Positions 35,529 through 45,989 are shown, counted from the first letter of the stretch. The stretch: DNA of 64,000 nt from Acidovorax sp. SUPP3334 (GCF_030159055.1 NZ_BQXQ01000014.1:51257-115256); one strand, 5' to 3'. Numbers and translations are program-made. The notes: a model not told the origin generated them from the letters alone.

Positions 35529-37570
35529 CAGGGTTGGATGCTGTCCGCGCTGGCGACAGGCAGGGTGAAAGTGAATACCGTACCACGCGGCTCGTTGGGC
35601 GCGTGCCCCAGAAAGCCGCCGTGCTGCTCGACCACGGTGCGGCACAGGCTCAGCCCCAGGCCCATGCCTTCGGGCCGGGTGGTGAAGAACGGGGTGAACA
35701 GCTTCTCGCCCACGTCCTGCGCGATGCCGCAGCCCCGGTCGATCACCATGAACTCCAGCCGGGCGCTCTGGGCGTTCGATGCGGCGCGGCGCACGCGCAG
35801 CTCCAGAATGCGCTGCGGCGTGGCGGGGTCGTCCATGGCCTGCATGGAATTGCGCGCCAGATTCAACAGCACCTGCTCGACCATGGTGCGATCGCACAGC
35901 ACGGGCGGCAGGCCGGCATCCACCGAGATCTTCACGAAGACCTCCAGCTTGCGGGCCTGCAGGCGAATGAGCGGCATCACCGCGTCCAGCAGGTCGTGGG
36001 CGGACACCACTTCGCGCGACTGGTCGCGCCGGCGCACGAAGTCATGCACGCTGCGGATCACGCGGCCCGCGCGCTCGGCCTGCTGCGCGATCCGCTGCAG
36101 CGCCACATGCACGTCGTGCAAGGGCTCGTGGGGCGGTCCGCCGTCCGGCGGCAGCAGGTTGAGCGAGCCCGAGGCGTAGCTGGCGATGGCGGCCAGCGGC
36201 TGGTTCAGCTCATGGCTCAGCAGCGAGGCCATCTCGCCCACCGTGGCCAGCCGCGCCGTGGCCTGCAGGCGCTCTTGCGAGGCGCGCGACATCTCCTCGA
36301 CGCGGCGCTGCTCGCTCACGTCCAGGAACGCGCTCATCCAGCCGGTGTGCAGGCCCTGGGCGTTGATGAGCGGCGCCTCGAAGATGAGCACCGGGAACCG
36401 CACGCCGTCCTTGCGCATGAAGGTGGACTCGTACCCTTCGCGCGGCGGGGGATGCAGGCTGGACAGGCGGATCGCCTGGCGCTGCCGGTACTCGTCGGCG
36501 AACTCGGGCGGCCAATACGGCACGGGGGCGCTCTGGCCCAGCAATTCTTGCGCGGTGAAGCCGACCATCTCGCAAAAGGCCGGGTTCACGTAGGTGATGC
36601 GCCCCTGCAGGTCCCGGGCGCGCAGCCCGGTCACCAGCGAGTCTTCCATCGCCTTGCGAAAGGCCAGCGCATCCCCCAGATCCCGCTCGGCACGCAACCG
36701 GCGACGGTTGTCGCGCACGAGCACGACCAGCACGGTGACCAGCGCGATCGACATGGCCGTCACCAGCGCGGTGAGCACGTTGGGGAACACGCTGGGCGCG
36801 CTGTGCCAGCTGTCCATGCGCAGGACCAGCGTGGCGCCCGGCAGGTCGAACAGCTGCTGCGAGCTGAACAGGCGCGTACCGCGCCGGCTGGCGCCCACCA
36901 TCGCCAGGCGGGTGCCATCGGCTTCGGTGAACGACACCTCCTGCCCGCGTTTGAGGCTGGTCACCACCAGGTCGATCAGCACGTTGTGCAGCGAATAGGT
37001 GGCCACCACGAAGCCTTCGTTGCGTCCGTCCTGGATGAGGGGCAGGCACAGCTCCATCATTTCGGAACCACGGCCGTCGCCCTGCGGCTGAAAGTAGCTG
37101 GCGGAATACGACGGCCCCGCCACGCGGCGCGCATTGCCGCAGGCCAGCGCGATGTTGGAATGCATGCCGCTGCGCATTTCGGTGTCCCACTGCACCGGGC
37201 GGTACGGGGTTTCGACGTGGGCGCGCACCTCCAGCGACGGGCTGCGCCACTCCAGGCGCACCAGTTCGCGGCGCACGCTCAGCAGCGCGGCGGCGCGCGA
37301 CTCCCAGCTCGCCAGATCCGGCGTGCCCCCGTGCAGCGCCTGCAGGTTCTGCAGGTTGTGGGCGAAGCCCTGGCGAATGTCGGCCACCGCATCGGCCGCG
37401 TCGCGGTCCAGGCGGTTCTGTACTTCGCTCGCCTCGTAGCGGCCGGCCAGCCATACCTGGGTGACCAGCATGCCGGCCACCAGCAGCACGAGCAGCGCCC
37501 ACAGCGACCAGCGCTTCCACGCGCTGCGCCAGCGGTGCCACGGCCACAGGAACGGCGTGCCGTCGCTCAC
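35528..37570 (-). CDS. Membrane PAS-domain histidine kinase (DctS/FixL-like)
   Basis: A 680-residue kinase. First helix at about residues 18-40, then a periplasmic sensor of about 260 residues, a second helix near 310 (VLTALVTAMSIALVTVLVVLV), a PAS domain (ITYVNPAFCEMVGFTAQELL) with PAC, and the kinase core: H-box LLSHELNQPLAAIASYASG, N-box QVLLNLARNSMQAMDD, G-box GMGLGLSLCRTVVEQHGG. The start is GTG 37570 because its GTGA overlaps the stop of the nitrilase-type gene; the frame further up reads as shadow of that gene. Partner of the regulator at 34899-35528. Confidence 0.92.
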   Translation of the reverse strand: MSDGTPFLWPWHRWRSAWKRWSLWALLVLLVAGMLVTQVWLAGRYEASEVQNRLDRDAADAVADIRQGFAHNLQNLQALHGGTPDLASWESRAAALLSVRRELVRLEWRSPSLEVRAHVETPYRPVQWDTEMRSGMHSNIALACGNARRVAGPSYSASYFQPQGDGRGSEMMELCLPLIQDGRNEGFVVATYSLHNVLIDLVVTSLKRGQEVSFTEADGTRLAMVGASRRGTRLFSSQQLFDLPGATLVLRMDSWHSAPSVFPNVLTALVTAMSIALVTVLVVLVRDNRRRLRAERDLGDALAFRKAMEDSLVTGLRARDLQGRITYVNPAFCEMVGFTAQELLGQSAPVPYWPPEFADEYRQRQAIRLSSLHPPPREGYESTFMRKDGVRFPVLIFEAPLINAQGLHTGWMSAFLDVSEQRRVEEMSRASQERLQATARLATVGEMASLLSHELNQPLAAIASYASGSLNLLPPDGGPPHEPLHDVHVALQRIAQQAERAGRVIRSVHDFVRRRDQSREVVSAHDLLDAVMPLIRLQARKLEVFVKISVDAGLPPVLCDRTMVEQVLLNLARNSMQAMDDPATPQRILELRVRRAASNAQSARLEFMVIDRGCGIAQDVGEKLFTPFFTTRPEGMGLGLSLCRTVVEQHGGFLGHAPNEPRGTVFTFTLPVASADSIQP

Positions 37571-38382
37571 ACAACGCGGTGGTCGAGGGCGGGCAGCTGT
37601 TGGCGCACCTGCTGCAGCCGGGCCTTGTCCAGAAGGCCCATGGCCACGCCCGCGCCTTCGGGCACCTGGGCCTGCACCACGCCCCACGGATCGATCGCCA
37701 TGCTGTGGCCCCAGGTGCGGCGGCCGTTTTCATGCACGCCGCCCTGGGCCGGGGCCAACACGTAGGCCAGGTTCTCCACCGCACGGGCGCGCAGCAGCAG
37801 TTCCCAATGGGCCTCTCCCGTGGTGTGGGTGAAGGCACTGGGCACCAGCAACAGATCGGCCCCGGCCGCAGCGTGCTGGCGGTACAGCTCGGGAAAGCGC
37901 AGGTCATAGCACACCGACAGCCCGACGCGCCAATGCGTGCCGTCGCGCGCCGTCATGTCGAAACGCACCGGCGTGTTGCCGGCCTCGATGACCGCCGCTT
38001 CATCGAATCGCTCGCGACCGTTGTCGAAGCGAAAGAGATGGATCTTGTCGTAGCGGGCCACGCACTCGCCTTGCGGTGAAAACACCAGCGAGGTATTGCG
38101 CACCTGGTGCTCCGACCCGCACCGCAGCGGCAGCGTGCCGCCCACCACCCACAGGCCCAGCTCTCGGGCCGCCTGGGCCAGAAAGCGCTGGATCGGTCCA
38201 TCCCCATAGGGCTCGCGCAATGCGAGCTTGTCGGTGTCGCGCGCGCCCATGGCGCAAAAATATTCAGGCAGCACGGCCAGTTCCGCGCCGTCGGCTGCGG
38301 CCTGCTCCATCAGGTGGCGGGCCTGCTCCAGATTGGCGGAAACGTGCAGTCCCGACACCATTTGCAATGCGGCAGCTTTCAT
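37567..38382 (-). CDS. Carbon-nitrogen hydrolase, Nit1/omega-amidase-like
   Basis: A 271-residue nitrilase-superfamily amidase. The catalytic triad is visible: Glu in AVLPEYFCAMG, Lys in RYDKIHLFRFD and Cys in GLSVCYDLRFPELYR. Proteins of this branch hydrolyse deaminated glutathione or 2-oxo acid amides as metabolite repair enzymes. ATG 38382 overlaps the yhdP stop in ATGA, and its own stop overlaps the kinase GTG, so it sits in a four-gene coupled chain. Cytoplasmic. Confidence 0.93.
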   Translation of the reverse strand: MKAAALQMVSGLHVSANLEQARHLMEQAAADGAELAVLPEYFCAMGARDTDKLALREPYGDGPIQRFLAQAARELGLWVVGGTLPLRCGSEHQVRNTSLVFSPQGECVARYDKIHLFRFDNGRERFDEAAVIEAGNTPVRFDMTARDGTHWRVGLSVCYDLRFPELYRQHAAAGADLLLVPSAFTHTTGEAHWELLLRARAVENLAYVLAPAQGGVHENGRRTWGHSMAIDPWGVVQAQVPEGAGVAMGLLDKARLQQVRQQLPALDHRVV

Positions 38383-41300
38383 GATTTGTCTCCGTTGGGC
38401 GTCTCAGGGTTCGGCGCCGGGCCGGCTTTCGTGCCGGCGCTGCCCAGTTTCCGCCGGGGCACGCGTTCGATGCGCGGGTCGGTCCAGGTGCCGTCGATGC
38501 GGAACTCCTGCGTCGCCGCCTGGATGAGCGGGCCGCGCAGAAACACCTGCGCCAGAAAGCTGCCCAGGCCCACCACGGGGTTGATGGCCGTGGCGACGAG
38601 CGAAGCGGTCATGGCGTTGATCTCGGGCACCACCACCACGTGCAGGTCCTGCGTTTCGCGGTCCAGATCGGCGCTGCCCTCCATGAGCACGGCGGCGTTC
38701 ACGCCCTTCATCTGCAGGTTGTTGGTGGTGGCCACGCCCTGCTCCATGCGCACGTCGCCGCGCACGAAGTCGAAGGCGAAGCCCTCGCTGAACACATCGC
38801 GGAAATCGAGCGTCAGGCGGCGCGGCAGCGACTGCAGGCTGAGCACGCCCAGCAGCTTCGCCAGCCCGGGGTCGGCCTTGAGGAATTGGCCCGACTCGAC
38901 GTTCACGTTCATCTGGCCCGACATGGTGCGGTAATCCGGGGTGAGCGGCGGCCCCATCCATGCGACCTGCCCCTCCATGCGGCCCTTGCCGCGCCGCACC
39001 ACGTCGGCCATGCCGAAGCGGGTGAGCAGGTCGCCCGAGTCCCGAATGTCCAGCTTGAAATTCATCACGGTGCGGCGGCGGGCATCGGCACCCGATTCGC
39101 CGCTGCCCAGCAGCGCCCAGTTGCCGTTGGCCGTGAGCGTCGCCTCGGGCGCGATGATGTTGAACCTGGCCAGGCGCCACTCGCGCGGAGCGCCGTCGCC
39201 GCCCCGGTTTTGGGCCTCGATCTCGATGCGGCCCAGGCGGCGGCCGCGCAATTCGAAGTCGTCCACCACGATGTCCAGCGACGGCAGCGTGCCGGTGCCG
39301 CCGGTCGCCGGCTCTTCGGTCAGCAGTGCATCCACCTGCTTGGCATCGCTTTGCGGAACCACGAGACGGGACAGGCGCGCGAACACCCGGCCGGCACTCC
39401 CGTCGGCACCGCTGCCCGCGCCCTGGCGGAATTCCACGTACCCGTTCAGTTCCTGCGCGTCCACATTGGCGCGCCAGGTGTTGCCTTCGCGCGATCCGCC
39501 CATCACCACACTGTGCAGCGAGCGGCCCTGAAAGTCCACCTGCCGGGCCCGCACGGCCAGTTGCGTGGGCAGGTATTCCTGCATGGGCGAAGACTCCTCA
39601 GGGGCGCCCTTGGCGGCCATATTGACGGGCGGCGTATTGGCGGGCGGCATATTGACGGGCGGTGTGTTGCTGGCGGGCGTGGCTGCGGCCGCAGCGGCTG
39701 CCGATGCGGCCTCTGCGGAAGGTGCGGCCGGCAGCGCCGCCGGGGACGCCGGCGGGGCATTGCCGCCATGCAGCACCGCGTGCCAGGCGTCGGCATCCAG
39801 TTCGCCGATCTGCACATTGGCCACCACGCCGCGTTCGGGCAGGGGCGCAGCCTCGCCGGGCGCGAGCCCCAGTGCGATCGCACCGCGCAGCACGCGCGGC
39901 TGGCCGGCCGACGAGATATCGCGCACATACGTCACCGAGCCGAGCGTGCCCAGGTCCAGTGCCAACTGCTCGTGCAGGGGGGCGCCTGCCGCCAGCGACT
40001 CGCGGGTGAGCTGCGTTTCGAACCGCACGGGCAGCATGGCCTCGGCCGTTTTGCCCAGCGGGGCCGGCAGGTCGAACGCCATGCCCTGCAAATGGGTGGT
40101 GACCTGGACTTCGGGCGTGCCCCGGCGCACGCCCAGCGCCAGCGCGTAGGGCGTGCTGCCCGTGGCGCGCTGGGCCAGTTGCACCAGCCCGGGCCATTGC
40201 GTGGCCTGGCGCAGGCCTTCGGCGGTGGCCACGCCCTGCGCACGCACCTGCACGGCGGATTCGGCCGGCAGCACACCGGCCGGCAGCGCGCGCATGCCGC
40301 CCTCCAGCCGCAGGTCGCCGCCCAGGGCGCGGCCTTGCACGCCCGCCAGGGTGAAACCGGTGTCGGTGAATTGCACGGCCCCACGGGCGCGGGCGATGGC
40401 CGGGGCATCGGGCGCGATGCGCACGTCGTTGCCGGCCAGCGTTACGCGGCCCTGCACCTTCGACTGGTCGATGTGGCCGATGGGCAGCGACAGGCCCAAT
40501 TGCAGGTCGGCGTCGCCGTTGGCCGTGGTCTTGTCCAGCGCATTGCCGGTAATGCGCGACAGCGGCGAAGTGGTGACGAAAGACAGCATGTCGGCCAGCG
40601 GCCCGCGCGCGTCGGCGTTGACGGCGACGACCGAATGGGCGAGGTCGGGAATGCGCGCCTCCACCTTGTTCACACGCAGCTTCGGGGTGCCGGCAAAGCT
40701 GCCGCTCGCACCCTTCACCGCCATGGAGGAGCGGTCGAAGACCAGCTCCCCCGCAAGCTCGGTGAGCGCGGGCCACGGCGCGTCGCTGGCGTGCTGCAGG
40801 CGTGGCGGCACGTAGGCATAGGTCACGTCCTTCACGCGCGCGGCGATATGGAACTCGCCCTGACCGGGCGTGTTGAACGGAATGTCGTGCAGGTCGCCCT
40901 TGACGCGGAACTGCACGTTGCTGGCGGTGCCCGCCGTGACCGCATCGCGCACGTAGTGGCGTGTCTCTTGCGGAATGGACAGCGGCAGGTAGCGGTGCAT
41001 GCGCGTGCCGTCGGCGCGCTGCAGCGCGCCGGACAGGTCCAGCACTCCGGGAAAGCGTGCGCGGGCGCCGGAGCGCTCGGCATCGCCGGTGTGCCAGGCG
41101 AGCCGCGCTTCGCCTTGCGCATCGGCGTTGGCGAACTGCACATCGTCCGCCTGCACCGCGATGCGCTGGCCGTCGATCTGCCAGCGCACCTTGGCGGAAA
41201 GCCGGTCCACCGGCACGGTGCCCTCCTCGAACACCTTGGGCAGCACCAGGGCGCCATCGGCCATGGCCAGCGACGCCTTGCCGCCCGCCTGCGACAGGTC

Positions 41301-42644
41301 GAACTCCACATCCGCCCCGCGCAGGCCGGGCGCGCCGGCCGCTGCGCCTTCAGGCCGTGGCTGGTCGGCCAGGGCGAGCCCGGTCACCTTGCCACGCGCC
41401 TGGTACTGCTGCATGTGGTCCAGGGGCCCGCGCCAGCTGGCCTTGAGCTCGTCCACCAGCCCGCGCGGCGCGTAGTCGGCCAAAGCCGCATGCACCGCAG
41501 GGTCCAGCGGAAGCCGGCTGGCGATCTGGGCGAGGGCCGCCAGATCGAGGCGGTCGGCGCGCAGCTCGCCCTGCTCGCGGCTGCTGTTGCGGCCCGTGTG
41601 CCGCACGGTGAGGTTGCCGCCCGGCCAGCGCAGCGCGTCCTGCGTGGTGAACTGCAAGCCCTCGGTGGAAAACTCGAACCCGTCGGACAGGCGCCGCCCA
41701 CCCACGCGGCCGGCCACCGACCGCAGCGCCAGCGGCTCCAGCCTGGCACCCAGCTGGGCATTCACATCGGCCAGGGCCAGGTCGGCCGTGCCGCCCACGA
41801 ACTGCCCGCGCTGAAAGTCGATCCACGCGCGCAACGCGCCGCGCCCTTCGGCCACCTGCACGCCGTCGATGTGCACATGGTGGCGCAGCCGGGAGACGTC
41901 CACGCGCGAAAAATCGGCGAACAACTGCCCCGTCCATTGCCGCCACGAGCCGTCGTGCGTCGTCAGGAACGGCTGCCGGAACTGCCCCGTCAGCTTGAAC
42001 CGGTCGCCCCATGGCTCGGGCGGCGTGGCCTCGATGCGCAGGTTGTGGCCCCAGCCCCGGTTGCGCAGCAGCAGGTCCACCTGCGCCAGCGCCAGCGGGG
42101 GCGCTTCGCCCTGCTCGTCGGTCAGGCGCACCGTGCCGCCGCGCAGCACCACTTCGCTTTGCGAAAACAGCCAGTCGGCACCGGCGCTGTCGCCCCCTTC
42201 GGTCTGGCGAAAGGCCAGCCCAGCGATGAAGATGCGCCCGTCCGCCATCCGGCGCACCTCCAGTTCGGGGCGTTCGATATAGAGCTGCTCGAACCCCATG
42301 CGCAGCAGCGAGCGCGGCGACAGCGATCCGACGATGCGCGGCAGGCTCAAGGCCACACGGCCTTCGGGGTCTAGCAGGGCGACGTCGTTCAGCTCGAACG
42401 TGGGCACCAGCCCATCGGAGCGGGCCGACAGCGCACCGATGCGCACCGGTACCCCCAGCGCGCGTGTGGCATGGGTTTCCAATTGCGGACGAAAGTCGCC
42501 GATACGCGGCACAATCCAGCCGTGGAGCACCCCCCAGGCGACGGCCACCAGCAGCCAGAAGGCGATGAGCAAGCCCAGTGACCACCGCGCAAGACCTGCC
42601 AGGCATCGGAGCAGGCGTGAGGGGTGCGGTGGCTGTTCAATCAT
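38379..42644 (-). CDS. yhdP: YhdP-family AsmA-like envelope lipid-transport protein
   Basis: A 1421-residue protein with one N-terminal membrane helix (residues 15-38) and a very long periplasmic part of beta-groove repeats ending in an AsmA_2 domain (GRMEGQVAWMGPPLTPDYR, SLPRRLTLDFRDVFSEGFAF, VVVPEINAMTASLVATAINP). Such proteins bridge the periplasm and move phospholipids to the outer membrane. A low-complexity Ala/Pro/Asn stretch (about residues 960-1020, with repeated NTPPVNMPP-like units) is an insertion not needed for the fold. First gene of the operon; divergent from glnE across 102 bases. Confidence 0.92.
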   Translation of the reverse strand: MIEQPPHPSRLLRCLAGLARWSLGLLIAFWLLVAVAWGVLHGWIVPRIGDFRPQLETHATRALGVPVRIGALSARSDGLVPTFELNDVALLDPEGRVALSLPRIVGSLSPRSLLRMGFEQLYIERPELEVRRMADGRIFIAGLAFRQTEGGDSAGADWLFSQSEVVLRGGTVRLTDEQGEAPPLALAQVDLLLRNRGWGHNLRIEATPPEPWGDRFKLTGQFRQPFLTTHDGSWRQWTGQLFADFSRVDVSRLRHHVHIDGVQVAEGRGALRAWIDFQRGQFVGGTADLALADVNAQLGARLEPLALRSVAGRVGGRRLSDGFEFSTEGLQFTTQDALRWPGGNLTVRHTGRNSSREQGELRADRLDLAALAQIASRLPLDPAVHAALADYAPRGLVDELKASWRGPLDHMQQYQARGKVTGLALADQPRPEGAAAGAPGLRGADVEFDLSQAGGKASLAMADGALVLPKVFEEGTVPVDRLSAKVRWQIDGQRIAVQADDVQFANADAQGEARLAWHTGDAERSGARARFPGVLDLSGALQRADGTRMHRYLPLSIPQETRHYVRDAVTAGTASNVQFRVKGDLHDIPFNTPGQGEFHIAARVKDVTYAYVPPRLQHASDAPWPALTELAGELVFDRSSMAVKGASGSFAGTPKLRVNKVEARIPDLAHSVVAVNADARGPLADMLSFVTTSPLSRITGNALDKTTANGDADLQLGLSLPIGHIDQSKVQGRVTLAGNDVRIAPDAPAIARARGAVQFTDTGFTLAGVQGRALGGDLRLEGGMRALPAGVLPAESAVQVRAQGVATAEGLRQATQWPGLVQLAQRATGSTPYALALGVRRGTPEVQVTTHLQGMAFDLPAPLGKTAEAMLPVRFETQLTRESLAAGAPLHEQLALDLGTLGSVTYVRDISSAGQPRVLRGAIALGLAPGEAAPLPERGVVANVQIGELDADAWHAVLHGGNAPPASPAALPAAPSAEAASAAAAAAATPASNTPPVNMPPANTPPVNMAAKGAPEESSPMQEYLPTQLAVRARQVDFQGRSLHSVVMGGSREGNTWRANVDAQELNGYVEFRQGAGSGADGSAGRVFARLSRLVVPQSDAKQVDALLTEEPATGGTGTLPSLDIVVDDFELRGRRLGRIEIEAQNRGGDGAPREWRLARFNIIAPEATLTANGNWALLGSGESGADARRRTVMNFKLDIRDSGDLLTRFGMADVVRRGKGRMEGQVAWMGPPLTPDYRTMSGQMNVNVESGQFLKADPGLAKLLGVLSLQSLPRRLTLDFRDVFSEGFAFDFVRGDVRMEQGVATTNNLQMKGVNAAVLMEGSADLDRETQDLHVVVVPEINAMTASLVATAINPVVGLGSFLAQVFLRGPLIQAATQEFRIDGTWTDPRIERVPRRKLGSAGTKAGPAPNPETPNGDKS

Positions 42645-42746
42645 TGGTGGGTTGGGATGTGACAGGAATTATGACCCGCGCCCGCTGTGCGGGTTCAGCA
42701 CCAAACGGTGTCGTTATGTACGGTTTCCAGGCCCAGGGCCATTGCT

Positions 42747-45572
42747 ATGCCGCTGTCTTGCACTGACGTTCCAGAAATCGATTCCGGCGCCGCAGCCAGC
42801 GGCTCGCCGGCGTCCCACTCCCGCTTCCACCAGAGGCTCCAGCGGCGCTATGCCGACGAGTTTTCCGTGCTGCCGCCCGGCGCCCCCACGCGGGCCACCA
42901 TGGCCGATGCGCTAGCCGCACTGCGCGCCCGCGGGCACGACACCGGCGCGGCCTTGCGCATCCTGCGGCAGGTGGTCATGGAGCGGTTGATGCGCCTCGA
43001 CTGCGAGCAAGGCGCGCCGCTGCCCGACATCACGCGGGCCACCACCGAGCTGGCCGAACTGGCCCTGGACCAGGCCTGCGTGCAGGCGCGCGAAGGGCTC
43101 GACGCCCGCCACGGCGCCCCGCGCGGTCCCGACGGCCAGCCGGTGGAACTGTGGATCGTGGGCATGGGCAAGCTGGGCGCGCGCGAACTGAACGTGTCCA
43201 GCGACATCGACCTGATCTACGTGTACGAACACGACGGAGAGACCGCCGGCAACGCCGACGGTCGCAACCGCATCTCCAACCACGAATACTTCGGCCATGC
43301 CGTCAAGGCCATCTACAGCCTGGTGGGCGACACCACCGAGCACGGCTTCGTCTTCCGGGTCGATCTGGCGCTGCGGCCCAACGGCAATTCCGGCCCGGCG
43401 GCCGTGTCGCTCGCCGCGCTGGAGGAATACCTGCAGTTGCACGGCCGCGAGTGGGAGCGCTTCGCCTGGCTCAAGAGCCGCGTGGTCGCGCCGCGCGAGG
43501 CGGTGATCGGCGAGCCGGTGCAGGCGCTGCGCGGCGTGGTGCTGCCCTTCGTCTTCCGGCGCTACCTGGACTACAGCGTGTTCGACGCCCTGCGCTCGCT
43601 GCACCGGCAGATCCGCGACCATGCCGCCAAGCGCAGCGCCGGCCACCCCGAGCGCGCCAACGACGTGAAGCTCTCGCGCGGCGGCATCCGCGAGATCGAA
43701 TTCATCGTGCAGCTGCTGCAGGTGGTGCGCGGCGGGCAGTTCCCCGAGCTGCGCTGCCGTCCCACGCTGGAGGCCCTGCAGCGCCTGGCCCGCGCCGGCC
43801 TCATGCCGCAGGAGACGGCCGACGCGCTGGCCTCGGCCTATACCTTCCTGCGCCAGGTGGAGCACCGCATCCAGTACCTGGACGACCAGCAGACCCATGT
43901 GCTGCCCACGCGCGACGACGACCTCGCCTGGATCGCCCAGACCCTCGGCCTGGGCACCTGCGCCTTCCTGCACCAGCTCGATGCGCACCGCGAATTGGTG
44001 GCGCAGGAGTTCGACACGCTGCTGGGCGGCGCCGGCAAGAAGCAATGCCACAGCGGCGGCTGCGGCGGCCCGCGTGCCGGCGCCCCCGCGGCGCCCGAGC
44101 TGGAAGCCGTACTGGAACAGCTGCCCCCCAACGTGCGCACCCGGGTGGCCGAATGGCGCACCCACCCGCGCGTGCAGGGTTTGAGCGACGACTCGCGCGA
44201 ACGGCTGCTGCGGCTGGTGCAGCGCACGGCGCGCTGGCTGGCCGACGGCCAGGTGAATGAAGACGCCGTGGTGCGGCTGATCGGCTGGCTCGAATCGCTG
44301 CTGCGCCGCGACATCTACCTGGCGCTGCTGCTGGAGCGCCCCTCGGTGCATGAACACCTGCTGCACCTCCTGGGCGCTGCGCAATGGCCGGCGCGCTACA
44401 TGCTGCAGCACCCCGGGGTGATCGACGAGCTGGCGGGCGACGCCCTGCTCTCCGAGCGCTTCGTGCCCGAAGATTTCGAACGCGAACTGGCGCTGCGCAT
44501 CGCCTCGCTGCAGTCCACCGGCGAAGACGACGACGAGACGCTGCTGAACCTGCTGCACCGCGCCCACCATGCCGACACCTTCCGCACGCTGGCGCGCGAC
44601 GTGGAACGGCGCATCACCGTCGAACAGGTGGCCGACGACCTCTCGGCCCTGGCCGACAGCGTGCTGCGCGTGACCGCGCAATGGTGCTGGAGCCGCCTGA
44701 AGAACCGCCACCGCGAGGTGCCGCAGTTCGCCATCATCGGCTACGGCAAGCTGGGCGGCAAAGAGCTGGGCTACGGCAGCGACCTGGACATCGTCTTCGT
44801 GTTCGACGACGACGACGACCGCGCGCCCGAGGTCTATTCGGCCTTCGTGCGCAAGCTCATCAACTGGCTCACGGTGAAGACCGCCGAGGGCGATCTGTTC
44901 GAGATCGACACGGCCCTTCGGCCCAACGGCAACTCGGGCCTGCTGGTGACCAGCTTCACCGCCTACGCCAACTACCAGCAACGGCGCGGCAGCAACACCG
45001 CCTGGACCTGGGAGCACCAGGCGATGACCCGGGCGCGCTTTCTGCTGGGCACCGAAGACCTGGCCCCGCCCGGCGCGCTGCCGCCCGTGCCCGAAGGGGA
45101 TGCGCAATCGCTGACCGGCAGCGGCCGCCACCTGCGCGCCCGGTTCGACGCCGTGCGCGAGGCCGTCATCACCGCGCCGCGCGATCCCGCCGCGCTGCGC
45201 GAAGAGATCGTCACCATGCGCAACCGCGTGCGCGCCGCCCACCCGGTGCCTGCCGGGCAGTTCGACGTCAAGCACAGCGTGGGCGGCATGGTCGATGTCG
45301 AATTCGCCATCCAGTACCTGGTGCTGTCGCAGTCCGCCACCCACCCCAGCCTGCGCGAGAACCGGGGCAACATCACCCTGCTGCAGCGCGCCGAGGCGGC
45401 GGGCTTTCTGCCCGATGGCGTGGGCGCAGCGGCCGCCACGGCCTACCGCACCCTGCGGCAGGTACAGCACCGGGCCCGCCTGAACGAGCAGCCCACCCGT
45501 GTGGACCCCGCCACCCTGCAGGCCGAGCGCGACGCGGTGCTGGCGCTGTGGCGGGCGGTGTTCACGGTCTGA
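42747..45572 (+). CDS. glnE: Bifunctional glutamine synthetase adenylyltransferase/deadenylase
   Basis: A 941-residue enzyme that adds or removes AMP on glutamine synthetase in response to PII. It has two nucleotidyltransferase halves: the deadenylating one with GMGKLGARELNVSSDIDLIY and the adenylating one with YGKLGGKELGYGSDLDIVFV, each with the G-S-x-D-x-D type metal site, and a GlnE/GlnD helical domain after each. A GGAGKKQCHSGGCGG linker near the middle is Gly/Cys-rich. I choose ATG 42747 (MPLSCTDVP); an upstream in-frame start at 42687 would add 20 unlikely residues. Divergent from the yhdP operon. Confidence 0.95.
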   Translation: MPLSCTDVPEIDSGAAASGSPASHSRFHQRLQRRYADEFSVLPPGAPTRATMADALAALRARGHDTGAALRILRQVVMERLMRLDCEQGAPLPDITRATTELAELALDQACVQAREGLDARHGAPRGPDGQPVELWIVGMGKLGARELNVSSDIDLIYVYEHDGETAGNADGRNRISNHEYFGHAVKAIYSLVGDTTEHGFVFRVDLALRPNGNSGPAAVSLAALEEYLQLHGREWERFAWLKSRVVAPREAVIGEPVQALRGVVLPFVFRRYLDYSVFDALRSLHRQIRDHAAKRSAGHPERANDVKLSRGGIREIEFIVQLLQVVRGGQFPELRCRPTLEALQRLARAGLMPQETADALASAYTFLRQVEHRIQYLDDQQTHVLPTRDDDLAWIAQTLGLGTCAFLHQLDAHRELVAQEFDTLLGGAGKKQCHSGGCGGPRAGAPAAPELEAVLEQLPPNVRTRVAEWRTHPRVQGLSDDSRERLLRLVQRTARWLADGQVNEDAVVRLIGWLESLLRRDIYLALLLERPSVHEHLLHLLGAAQWPARYMLQHPGVIDELAGDALLSERFVPEDFERELALRIASLQSTGEDDDETLLNLLHRAHHADTFRTLARDVERRITVEQVADDLSALADSVLRVTAQWCWSRLKNRHREVPQFAIIGYGKLGGKELGYGSDLDIVFVFDDDDDRAPEVYSAFVRKLINWLTVKTAEGDLFEIDTALRPNGNSGLLVTSFTAYANYQQRRGSNTAWTWEHQAMTRARFLLGTEDLAPPGALPPVPEGDAQSLTGSGRHLRARFDAVREAVITAPRDPAALREEIVTMRNRVRAAHPVPAGQFDVKHSVGGMVDVEFAIQYLVLSQSATHPSLRENRGNITLLQRAEAAGFLPDGVGAAAATAYRTLRQVQHRARLNEQPTRVDPATLQAERDAVLALWRAVFTV

Positions 45573-45989
45573 TTCCGCCCGGCATTCGAAGCGTTTTCGG
45601 CCTCATGCCCTAGTCGAACATGCCTTGATTGCTATATAAAACATAGCAATTAACCTAAACTGAGCAAAAACGCGCGGCGGCCCCACCGCCCGCACCAGGG
45701 TCCGCACCTGGGCCGACATCGGGGCCAAGTGCAGCGGCAAACTGCGCAATTTGCCGCTGGGCGGGCAGCCGGGCCCGGCATGGTGCGCAGCCGCCACGCG
45801 GCGCCGCGGCCCGCCCCTTTGCCCGAATTTTCGGGTTTTCCCTTACCAATCAACCACTTACCCACACGCTCGGATTCCGCATAAGCATGCGCCGATTCCT
45901 TTGCAGCGCTGGCGCGCCGCAGGGTCTTCAATCCATCCCATACCCCCGCCGCGATGGTCGCGCCGGGCATCCCAGGAAGGTTCGATCCC
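45573..45989. other. Intergenic region between glnE and the sulfur cluster
   Basis: No gene seen. It holds a diverged copy of the dispersed repeat (45608-45647, CCCTAGTCGAACATGCC then GCTATATAAAACATAGC), a 10-bp perfect hairpin CAGCGGCAAA/TTTGCCGCTG with an 8-nt loop (45732-45759), and a CCCGAATTTTCGGG palindrome followed by TTTT (45822-45839). The hairpins probably separate glnE transcription from the sulfur operon or act in its leader. The last 60 bases should contain the promoter of the operon. Confidence 0.5.
45608..45647 (+). repeat. Diverged partial copy F of the dispersed repeat
   Basis: Only the second half is recognisable (CCCTAG, TTGATTGCTAT, ACATAGC), 36 bases after the glnE stop. 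Confidence 0.4.

Noticed and set aside
38640..42374. A 1244-codon plus-strand frame opposite yhdP
   Set aside because: Antisense shadow of a gene with clear YhdP features; no domain recognised.
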